Origin: Vicugna pacos
Lineage: Eukaryota; Chordata; Mammalia; Artiodactyla; Camelidae
Assembly: GCF_048564905.1 (NCBI RefSeq)
Contig: NC_132995.1
Location: forward strand, 60,628,639 to 60,692,638
Direction: 5' to 3'
Length of the DNA: 64,000 nt
The stretch's first letter is position 1. Every line of letters starts with the position of its first letter. The notes beneath the pieces are model-generated. The model did not search any database and was not told the DNA's origin. It was given only the letters and a program-made list of their open reading frames with translations. The translations under genes were made by a program, and so were the position numbers. Positions 23,321 through 32,210 of the stretch are shown here, piece after piece.

Positions 23321-24080
23321 GTTCCTTTCCTCTTGTATCCGCCTCCCGCCGCCCTGGGAGCTCTGACGACCATCAGAACAGCCCTCGGGGGCCTCCTGGG
23401 ATTGCCCTGCCCTGGCACCCGACGTGCAAAGGGTGCAAGCCCTGCCGGCTTCCCCTGGGGACAGATTCCTCTCTCTGTTGGGAGTCGTGTTCGAACCCCA
23501 GAGGCCCCTACGCGGCGCCCCGCCAGCAGCCTGGCCGCGCCCGCCCCGCGGGGGGACGTCGGGGAAAAGCAGGTGACAGCGTTTCTTCTGGGCTCTTTCC
23601 TCCCTGGCTTCTTGCTCGTCTTCAGGTTTCTGGGTCCCCCCTTCACGGCCTCCCGCATCCCCAAGACTGAAAGCGCCGCTCGGCCCCTGGTGGGGAGCTC
23701 CGTGCGGTGCCCGAGGGACCTCTAGACGTTTCCACCCTTGGGATGTTTAAGGGCTTGAGTTGCCAGCTTGAAAGCTTCCAAGAGCGGCCCGTTTGGAAAG
23801 CCTTTCACAGCCTGCGTTTCTGCGGAGGGTGCAGCGCGCCGGCGGAGCGCAGGGGAGGTGGCACATGGGGGACTTCAGCCCGAGAGGCGGGGTCGGCCCC
23901 TGCGGGGGCTCCGGGGCGGCGGGGAGCAGGCGGCCAGGGCCGAGGGCCCCGCCATGGGGCGTCCGGTGCCGCTCGCTCGTGTCAGGGCCCCAGTGTGCCC
24001 CCTCAACACCCGGTGTGTTCATGGCCTGCGGGTCCGAAGGAGCTTCCGGCCGAGGAGGCGGGGGTTGGGGAGCAGGTTCC

Positions 24081-25339
24081 CTCCGCCGGCTCTGAGCACA
24101 ACAGGAGCCTATGAGCCTAGGACTGCTAATTGGAAGACCTGTGCTTGAAGCCCAGCAGGGAACGTTCTGGCCTTACATCCACTCAATCCTGCTTCTGAAT
24201 CTCCCAATTCACCAAGCCTCCCTCCTGAGGTGCTTTTTTGCTTCAGGCAGCGACCTCCTCCTGTGGCTCTTAGTTCTTGCCCTCACTTGCTTTGCTCCTG
24301 TGGTGGTATGTGTGGTGGCTGTGGAAGCTCAGTTGCCCAGGGTATTGACGAAGTTCGGCCCGGCTCGATGGATTCTCGGGGTCTCACCAGATGCCACCGG
24401 TCCCTCTGCACCTTCTGGAGCAAAGAGGGCACCTTGACCTACTTGATCAGACATCTGGATTGTAGGGGAACTGCCAGGCTAGTGGAGGCTGAAAATCACC
24501 AACTGGTCAGACTCCAGGTTGGTGCACCCGAAAACTCGGCATTAACTAGCAATTACAGGATGCCACTGACACCAAGATTTTAGGGTGCTGCTTCCTTACT
24601 TAAAAAAATTAATAAACACTATTTCTTAGAACAGTTTTAGGTTTACAGATAAATTGAGCAGATAGTACACAGTTTCACATATGTTCTTTTCTCCCTAACA
24701 GAATTTCCCCTATTATCAGTGTTTTGTGCTAGTGGGGTACTAATACATGATCAGGACGGCAGTTTTCCCAGCATGAAGCTTATCTGTTGCACTCCAGGTG
24801 TGCTGACCCCTGTCACTTCCTCAAATGTGGGAAACACTGCGTAACTTGTGGTAGTTGGGGACTGCGTTCTCAGCCTCCTCTGACAATTAATGGTTAATAA
24901 CACACTAGGTTAGTATAATCAGGAGTTTAGGTAAGTTCTTGGAGGGCATTTCTGGGGCATTTTCCTGGAAGAGAAACCTCCCTGCTCCCCTTCTAAGTCA
25001 CTTTGGAAAAAACTGTTGCATTCCTTTCAAGTGCCAGACTGTGAGTTGAGGACCAGCAAGGTTTAAGAAGGATTAAGGCCCTAGTCAACCAACTGGGAAC
25101 ATTTTCTTTGAAAACGGTCCCATTCCCTGATTTCCACTTGGACGGGAGTGGACTATGTTAGTCCTTCACTGCAGAAACACCACAGAGATTTTGAATTCAG
25201 AGAGACCTGTGCGGCCAGGTGACTGCCGCTCCCAGCCCAGGGATGACAGATGTTTCTGATATATCACCTGGCTTCCTCTGTTTCTTCTTTCTTTCTTTCT
25301 TTTCCTTTCCTTTTTTTTTTTTTTTTTTCTGAATAATGC
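24081..25339 (+). other. Spacer sequence, unclassified with an old L1 piece
   Basis: 24,598-24,780 resembles the antisense 3' UTR of an old L1M-type element (GAACAGTTTTAGGTTTACAG). A TTTCT/T-rich run lies at 25,285-25,330. I see no gene in the rest. Confidence 0.5.
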
Positions 25340-25514
25340 ACCACTAGAGGCTGAAATCTGTCTGAGAAACCAGGGTTTCTGGCCCAGGACAGGTCACCCA
25401 GCTTTTGGGAAAAAAAGAAGGGGGACCAGCACCACGAGTGTGATCATCCCTAGGCAGCATCAGCCACTTTCTCCAATGAAGCCATCACCACTACACTTCT
25501 CACCACTTCTGACT

Positions 25515-25640
25515 ACTGGGCTGGGAGCTCTGTGAAAGTTGAGATACTTTGTTCATCCCTGCATTCATGACTCCTGGCACTGAGTCAAGCACTAAGGAGG
25601 TTCTCAGCAATGATAATTCACTGTTTGAATAAAACTGGTT
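25515..25640 (+). mobile_element. MIR-like fragment
   Basis: The pattern GGGCTGGGAGCTCTGTGAAA, then a core ending TTCTCAGCAATGATAATTCA, resembles the 3' part of MIR. The duplicate is at about 59,500-59,625. Confidence 0.5.
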
Positions 25641-26784
25641 GCAACTTCCCAATTATCTTTACTGTATTTCTGTTCCAGTGTCTTGCCAAGGATGCTCCTC
25701 TGCTTTTTCCCAGGATGTAGCAATCCCCTTCCTTGGAGGGGAGGCTGCCCTACACTATCCTTGCCCTATGACACTCATTGTGGTGTCTCAGAAGACAGGA
25801 TTGTGCTCAGGGATTCTTCTCGATGGTTCACTCTGCCATTAGGAAGAAGTGTCCTGAGCCTACCCTCCCATCCTCTTGGCTGCCACAACACCCAACTGCG
25901 AAGAGCCACCACATTTTGTTGAAACTATCCACTTGTATTCTTCTCACTGCTTTTATTTCCTCAGAGAAATCTTATTGATAATTGAACTCCAAGTTCAACA
26001 TAAGAAACTTAACACAGCTTAAGAAAAAAGAAGCACTCAACAAATATTTAAGACATATTGTGTGCAAAGCCTTTCAGACTGTAAATGCAGAAGATACCAT
26101 TGCTGTCTCTGCTTCAAATGTAAGGTCTTCCTACCCTGGCCCCTTCTGGCCATAGCGCAGAACTGTTTAAGGCAAAAATGGACATCTCCAACCCTTCTCG
26201 AAACATCATTTATCCCTCTAAGCCCACACTTACTTGGAAGGGATCCACTGTGAGGGCAGCTCCAAGGTCGAGGTTGGGGGTCCAGGGCAGAGCCTCACGG
26301 CACCTCCTCCTTCTCTTGGAATTGGTGCTTCCCAGCAGCATAAAGCATCCCTGGCCCAGCCTGTGGCTTTCCCTGGCAGGTGCACAAGTCACTGTGGAGT
26401 ACGTTACCCTCCCAGTCCTCCCTGCTCCACTCAGGCTGCTCCTTCAGAGTTGGATGATGCTCTGTGCATCCCTCACTTTCCCTTGACTTTTATGAGCTTA
26501 GGTTGTCATTATTCTCACCTCCTCTGGCAACCACCTTCCTCCACCAGTACCTTGCACCTTCTTGGAATTATTCTGTCTCCAAACCTGCTGATTTTCTTCC
26601 TTTCATCTCCTCCCCTGAAGTTCTGTGTTTTCAGCGTGTAGGCTCAGCTCAGGCTCCTATAGGAGATACGCAGACAAGGGACCAAGGTCAGGTCTTGCCT
26701 GCATTTCTCAGGACACATTTAACATGAATCTCAGTCCCTCATGCACTCTGGAAAAACTGAGCAGGAAGGGACTTTGGAGAATCT

Positions 26785-26885
26785 GGATTAACAACCTTAT
26801 CTTACTGATGAGAAAACCGAGGTCCAGAGAGTCAGAAGATTTTCCCAAGCTCCTAAACCACTTACTGGCAGCAAAACCACCACAA
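26785..26885 (+). mobile_element. MIR fragment
   Basis: CTTACTGATGAGAAAACCGA followed by TCCAGAGAGTCAGAAGATTT is the MIR core pattern (TTACAGATGAGGAAACTGAGG). The duplicate is at about 60,800-60,905. Confidence 0.65.
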
Positions 26886-27654
26886 AAGCCCTGATAAAAG
26901 CTTCCCTGTCCAAAGCACCCGACATACCCCTTAGAAACTCGCAGCTGAATTTCGGGGGACATTGGATCAAACATCAGTATTTCTACTTTTCAAACAAAAA
27001 TATCTGAAAGACCTTTTCTGGGGCAATTCTTTTATCACAGTTCCTTAGTCCTATTATTTATACTCCGTCAGTTTTCAATCCTGGCTGACACAATGGGACA
27101 AAGGCATATATGAATACAAATAAAGTTTATCACAGATACAATTAAATAGTATTTATGCCATTCCTTGTCAAATGTCTGGCTCCTGTGCTAGAAGATAGTC
27201 CTCCTGAGAGAAGGTGCTTGTCTGCCTTGTTCATCCAGTCTCCTTGGTGCCTCCTCAAAAGCCTGCCAGGTTAAAAAAAAAAAAAATCCTGCCAGATAAA
27301 ATATTACTAAATGTCAGGTGGATAAATAACAGTTTCCAGGGATAACTAATTTTTTACCAGTCTTCTAGTCCCAACCAGTCTAGTTCCAGTCAGATCCTAT
27401 CCTGGGTCCGTGCTGAGACAATTAAAGCACAGACAGAGGAAAAGCAGTCCAAGATGCAAATACCAACTCCACCAGGTACCCTTTGCTTTACATGGTGATT
27501 TCACTACAGTCGAGCATATTGATCTCATGTATAACAGAGAAAGACGTATAATGTAATAGAGAAAGTAGCATTAACCTTGGCTGAGTAAATGCAGTATCAC
27601 ACAGCAGACAGGGTTCCCATCCCTGGGCACTAGCTACTCACCTACATCACAGTC

Positions 27655-27745
27655 ACTGTGGTGCCTGTTAAAAATCTCTGGGGGTAAGGTCCAAGAAACT
27701 ACCTTTTAGGCAAAAATTCCCAGGAGATTCTCATGCAAGGGAAAG
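27655..27745 (+). mobile_element. MER5-like hAT fragment
   Basis: CTGTTAAAAATCTCTGGGGG through GGAGATTCTCATGCA resembles MER5A/B. The duplicate is at 61,670-61,760. Confidence 0.5.
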
Positions 27746-27773
27746 GCCTATACATTAAAGAAAGAGCCTGGAA

Positions 27774-27840
27774 CAGCAGCATTTGCCGAGCATGAGTGAT
27801 AAGTCTGCACTGCGCTTGGCTCAGATGATCTGAAAGAACA
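27774..27840 (+). repeat. 67-bp duplicated segment, copy 1
   Basis: Near-identical (about four differences) to 29,125-29,191 and absent from the paralogous place near 61,790. It therefore looks inserted into copy A of the 2.6-kb duplication. Confidence 0.85.
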
Positions 27841-27945
27841 AAAGTCTTAGTGGCAATAAGAATGACTCGGTTGAAAAAAGCAAGTCCCTTGCCCAAGGTG
27901 ACCTGTCAGTAGGAAAGGTCCCTTTTTCCAGGAGGAGTGCCTTCC

Positions 27946-29329
27946 TGAGGTGGGACACAAAGGGACCTGGATCCCCCCATCTGGGCTTTTGGTGCCTCCA
28001 TTGTCCTTTAGGATTCCCCCTCTAGGGGATCTCAGCCCTCAGGGGGATCATTTCTTTGTGAAGACCTGTTATTATTTTTTTTCTCCTCTTGGAAAAAGAG
28101 ATGGCAGAGATCAGTTCTGGGAGTCCAGAGTTCTGGGTTTCTCTAAGCTACCTTTCTTTCAGGTGAGCTGAAAGAAATCATGACTGATAGAGAAGTCAGG
28201 ATAATAAAGAGGATCCCAGAGGAGCATGAGACCACCAGGGCAGCACCCCATGAGAGATGATCAGAACCAGGACGTGGTCAACATCAGCCCTATTCAGTGG
28301 GGAGGACAATCCTGTGAGCAGGGAACCCAGCCACATCCTTCTAGACTTCTATCTACAGAATTGTGAGATATATCCACATTGTTTTAAACCACTGTTCTTG
28401 TAATCTGTTAATATGCAGCAGTAAGTAACTACTTCAGAGGCTTATCTCTACTCTCCTAATTTTTAATTACCAGAAACCTGTAGGCTGATAGCTGCAAAGC
28501 AAAAAACAAATCAAAGCATCTCAGTAAAAATCTTATGCTCACCTTTATATGACTGTTTCCAAGCTCTTGTGATGTGAAGGACATCGTAAAGGGCATGTCA
28601 GGTATCAGAGGAATGTTTCTTTAATGGCATGAACCTAGCTGCTAAAGAATAAAGAGTGCAATACTTAACTCCACATAACATTATCCAAGAATCCATCATC
28701 TATCTCTATTATCTATGGCAGATGTTTTTTATGCTCCTTGTTCTCCTGAGCTGACCAGACAAGGTTTCATACTCAGCACCAGTTACCAGCATAGATGAAC
28801 GAACTCAAGGAGAGCAATGGCTCCAGATTCCCCCGAACAAAGTGCTCTGAGTGCAATTTTTCCTCTTATTTTGGCTAAAATTAAAGATCTCTTTTTAAAG
28901 TCCTATTCCAATGAAAATTGAAACTTGTATGTCTCTGTTTTCCAAGTTTTCTTCTGCTCAAGCCGAGTCATGGAGACCTCACTCGTCATGGTGAGTGATC
29001 TCTCATTTTACTGAAGCCTGGGCTCTCTGTCAAAGGAAGTCAAGTAAATCCAACCTCAAATCTCTTCTGTCAATCAATCAGTCCCTCACCCTCAAAATTC
29101 AGAACAACGATCAAACCCAGCAGCCAGCAGCATTTGCCAAGCATGAGTGATAGGTCTCCACTGCGCTTTGCTCAGATGATCTGAAAGAACAGAGCAGTCA
29201 TGAACTAGAATAGAGAAAAACCACATGATTTCACCTTTTCCAGGATGTCAGTTAAGCCAATGACTGTGAGCTCACTTGAAGAAATCTCTCAATAAGGAGT
29301 TAATTGTTGACAAAAATAAATGGTAGGCA
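27946..29329 (+). other. Spacer sequence, mostly unclassified
   Basis: Around 28,320-28,435 the stretch with AATTGTGAGATATATCCACA and TTTTAAACCACTG resembles the 3' end of an ancient MaLR-type LTR; this is a fossil call of low confidence. I see nothing else I can name. Confidence 0.35.
29125..29191 (+). repeat. 67-bp duplicated segment, copy 2
   Basis: Direct copy of 27,774-27,840, 1.35 kb downstream. It matches no repeat family I recognise. Confidence 0.85.
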
Positions 29330-29960
29330 CAGAAGCTGAATATTCAGTGTTGGCAAGAGGGTGGAGAAGATATGCTCATAAGTGATTGGGAATATGAATT
29401 GGTAAAGCATCTTTTCAAGAAAATAGGACAGGGATTAGCAAAATTAGATATGTATGTACAAATATATTTCTAAACTGAGCAATTCCCTCTACAGCAATAT
29501 ATACTAGGGGAAAGACTTACATAAGTGATGATGGAGAAACAGTTGGCCCTCTCTGTGGGTTGCATATCCAAAAATTCAATGAATCATGGATTAAAAATAT
29601 TCGGATACAAATTACCAGAAAGTTCCAAAAGCAAAACTTAAATTTGTCGGGTGTATTTGCATAGAATTTACATTGTGTTAGGTATTTAAATAACCTAGAG
29701 ATGACCTGAAGTATGCAGGAGGATGTGCATAGGTTACATGCAAATACTACATCACTTTATATAAGGGACTTGAGCATCTGCAGATTTTAGTATCAGTGTG
29801 GTTCCTAGAGCCGATCACCACAGTCTACAGAGATACGATTGCATAAGATACAGAAATATATAGATGTCCCCTGCAGTATTATGTGTATAAATAAATATTG
29901 GAGCCACTTTCATGTCCATCGATTGGAGAACATTTATAACAACCCATTCATACCTCTAAA
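29330..29960 (+). mobile_element. Old L1M ORF2 3' fragment, split by a DNA transposon
   Basis: TGTTGGCAAGAGGGTGGAGA and later ATGTCCATCGATTGGAGAAC are the usual landmarks of the end of L1 ORF2. The block is interrupted at 29,540-29,841 by a MER2-like element. Confidence 0.65.
29540..29841 (+). mobile_element. MER2-like Tigger-type MITE
   Basis: It begins CAGTTGGCCCTCTCTGTGGG, includes GGGACTTGAGCATCTGCAGA, and ends with an inverted version of the start. This is the layout of MER2/Tigger non-autonomous elements. It is nested in the old L1, so it is younger than that L1. Confidence 0.75.
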
Positions 29961-30017
29961 GGGTCTGCAGTTGTTTAAAAGAACAAAGCAGATGATAGAA
30001 ATGCTGACAGTGATGGA

Positions 30018-30245
30018 CTGATAAGAGCTAATATGTATTGAGTATTTACTGTGAGCTAAGGACTGGGCTCGATGCCTTATCTGCATATCTCATTTAAAAC
30101 CTAGGACAACCCATGTAGGAAGAACTAATTGACCCAATTTTAAGTGAGAAATTGAGCCGCAGAAAATTCCAGAAACCTAGTCACGTCACACTGTTAACCA
30201 GTCAGGTTTGCACCTACAGCCTGAGAGACTACAGTGCTCTCTTTT
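30018..30245 (+). mobile_element. MIR, near full length
   Basis: GTATTGAGTATTTACTGTGA, then CATTTAAAACCTAGGACAAC, then GAAATTGAGCCGCAGAAAAT follow the MIR order over about 230 bp. Confidence 0.7.
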
Positions 30246-30879
30246 CCCTTCCTCTCTTTAAGGGATTTCCAGTGAGAAAGAAAAATACCAGCCTGCGATG
30301 CCCTAAAATGACTGACCTGACACTCACACCCTGACTTGTTCTCATGTTGTAAATAAACAATGTCAGATACAGAATATCAACCTCAGAGGAGATTTTTCTG
30401 AGGTCTTGATAAAATCAGGTGAAACAGGGCTACCTCATAATTTTGTCAGATCACAGACAAAAAAAAGCAAGGTCGCTGTGCAACCTACAAAATCTCAAAC
30501 ATCCTCATCTTTTCGTAAGGAAATGACTGTTACTTCTTAACTCCAATCATAAAGTTGCCCATGCTAACAGTGTTCAACATAGAGCAAACCCGGCTTCCTC
30601 CCACCTTCCACCAAATCACCCAACCAAAGCCCAAATCCTATAACAGGATTATCATAGGATTACACCCAAGCACACCCTGAAGCTGAGTTCCCCCTAAAAC
30701 CGAGTTAATCTGCCGGGTTTATGAGTAACCTCTCTGTCTGAAACGTTACTCCCCTTGTTGTCCAACACCTGTTCCCTTTAAGATGCGAGAGTATCAAAGA
30801 AAAGTGGGGAAGTGAAACCGGGCAGGACCCTGTGGGACCCTCCCATGTACAGAAGCCTTTCTGTGTCCCCCATTACTTG

Positions 30880-31405
30880 TCTGTAGGGGAAAGGTTTCAG
30901 CCTCGTAGGCCTTCCCTGAGTTACAAAAGGCAGATTTAAATACTAATTAGAGGAGTGAGGAAATGCGGAAACATAGAAAAGGCAGTCGGGAATCAATAGT
31001 GCCGCAACGAGGCAGGGTCCTGATTCCTCCTCAAGGAATATACTTGACTCTCTGGTACAAATTTCTGAGTTCTAGAGGAACTAAGGCCCCCATCCAGCTG
31101 GAGGATGGAACTTCGGGCCAAGTAGAAACACGTGGATCCCAGCCTGGCTGGAACAAGAAGGCTGATGACTGAGATCCCTGTTGCCTCACCACCAACCACT
31201 AGAGGAGGAGTGCACACTCTGAAGACCTCCGCACAAATTTTGCCTATGAGAACTTTGCCCTGAATACCATCAGGGAACCCCGGCCTTTTAAGCACCAGCT
31301 TCATTTATCCTTGCTGGGTCCCGCAATAAACTTTCTCTCCTCCAAACGCCAATGTTTGGATTGATCTGGTCTCACTGTGCGCTGAGCAGGCAAACTCTTG
31401 TTAGG
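30880..31405 (+). mobile_element. LTR fossil (gamma-type/ERV1-like), probably solo
   Basis: The stretch from TGTAGGGGAAAGG to about GTTAGGCAAC has an AATAAA box in CCCGCAATAAACTTTCTCTC followed by a U5-like end with TGGTCTCACTGTGCG. The upstream 30,360-30,880 may be further LTR or internal sequence. No coding part is seen. It lies against the inner edge of the right palindrome arm. Confidence 0.6.
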
Positions 31406-31605
31406 CAACTACCCACAGGGCGTGAGTGGCCTGGGTTCCAGCGACTTAGGGGCCTCTGCCGCTGTGGTTCGAACCCGATTCCCAACAAGAGGCCTCTGTT
31501 CCCGACGGAAGCCGGCGGGATGTGTACGCTTTGCACCTCGGGTCCCAAGGCAGGGCAGTCCCAGGAAGCCCCGAGCTCCGAGGCGGGAGAAAGGGGCCGG
31601 CCTGC

Positions 31606-31677
31606 GGTTCCATGGTGTAATGGTGAGCACTCTGGACTCTGAATCCAGCGATCCGAGTTCGAGTCTCGGTGGGACCT
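31606..31677 (+). tRNA. tRNA-Gln (anticodon CUG)
   Basis: 72 nt. The acceptor stem GGTTCCA pairs with TGGGACC (one T-G wobble) and the discriminator is T. The anticodon stem CTGGA/TCCAG encloses loop CTCTGAA, with anticodon CTG decoding Gln CAG. The A-box region TGGTGTAATGG and T-arm with GTTCGAGTC are intact. TTTCTTTT follows directly as a Pol III terminator. It supplies elongator tRNA for CAG codons. In human, tRNA-Gln-CTG genes also lie in the 1q21 NBPF region (from memory), so the neighbourhood may be ancestral. Confidence 0.93.
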
Positions 31678-31685
31678 TTCTTTTA
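31678..31685 (+). terminator. Pol III T-run terminator of tRNA-Gln
   Basis: TTTCTTTT immediately after the discriminator base. The left copy lacks a comparable run. Confidence 0.7.
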
Positions 31686-32210
31686 AGCCGCGCCCAACGG
31701 TCTTTTATCCCGCAGCCCGAACTCGGCTGCTGCGGGAAAGCGAACTGGCGCTGAGTGGAAGCGCTCTCCCGCTCCCGCCTCCCGCTCCGTCCTGCTCTTG
31801 GACCCGGACCTTCGCCGTCCGCGTCCTCGGAAGGAGGCTGTAAGCGCCAGGTGCTGGCGCCGGGCCCGCCTACCCCGTACTCTGCTGTCTGCTCAAGAGT
31901 CGGGGTCCTGGAAACTGGCTTCTCAGGGAGGCGGGTCCACACGGGCGTGGACAGGCGGGGGAACCCTGTCCGGGGTGTCTCTGCTGGACCCCAGCGGCTC
32001 TGCACGTCGCGGGACATCGGAGGGCCTCGCTCGGCCGGCCGCCGAGGGCACAGAGACAGCGCCAGTGCCACCCCTCGTCGGGTCACCCTGGGTCTCGGGG
32101 GTAAAGGGCAGAGGCTGCGCCCCCTGAACCCTGCATCCCGAGGGGCTTCACACGGCACGTCTTGCAACCGCGCGATCGTCCCTGTCAGTAAATGGTCGGT
32201 GTGAGGGGCT

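Larger units (their letters stand above)
1930..23510 (+). repeat. Left arm of ~21.5-kb inverted repeat (NBPF palindrome)
   Basis: This segment is the reverse complement of 31,430-52,637. Anchors: the Olduvai exon at 9,567-9,742 equals 44,829-45,004, the 52-bp exon at 8,601-8,652 equals 45,919-45,970, and the tRNA-Gln locus at 22,937-23,007 matches 31,606-31,677. By eye, identity is about 98-99% from 1,930 to about 17,000, falls and fluctuates to about 20,900, and is roughly 80-85% from there to the inner edge. The outer edge lies inside an Olduvai exon. The inner edge is less sharp, near 23,510. Arm lengths differ mainly through a 230-bp L1 and a ~300-bp GC-rich stretch present only here. Confidence 0.93.
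22395..24080 (+). promoter_or_regulatory. CpG island (left inner arm into spacer)
   Basis: Very GC- and CpG-rich, in sharp contrast to the AT-rich arms. The first ~1.1 kb is shared with the right arm (31,430-32,210); 23,510-24,080 is unique to this side. It surrounds the decayed tRNA-Gln. Open frames inside it on both strands look like products of high GC content. Whether it promotes a host transcript cannot be judged from sequence. Confidence 0.7.
25340..27945 (+). repeat. 2.6-kb direct duplication, copy A (in palindrome spacer)
   Basis: Colinear with 59,325-61,930 in the same orientation with visible but diverged similarity, by eye around 80%. Matched anchors: 25,690 with 59,680, 26,180 with 60,165, 26,785 with 60,800, and 27,655 with 61,670. 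It contains MIR-like and MER5-like fragments that occur at the same places in both copies. No gene is recognised in it. Confidence 0.88.
31430..32210 (+). promoter_or_regulatory. CpG island (right inner arm)
   Basis: CpG-rich block around the tRNA-Gln gene, homologous to the left CpG island at about 85% by eye. No protein-coding exon is recognised. Confidence 0.65.

Noticed and set aside
23480-23500. B-box-like GTTCGAACC motif near the inner arm edge, also at about 31,468 in the right arm
   Set aside because: No matching acceptor or anticodon stems around it, so it cannot be called a tRNA.
22364-24148. Many long open frames on both strands in the CpG-rich block, up to 225 codons
   Set aside because: They overlap in several frames, are Pro/Arg/Gly-rich, match no family and follow from high GC content. 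The counterpart frames in the right arm are not conserved as protein.
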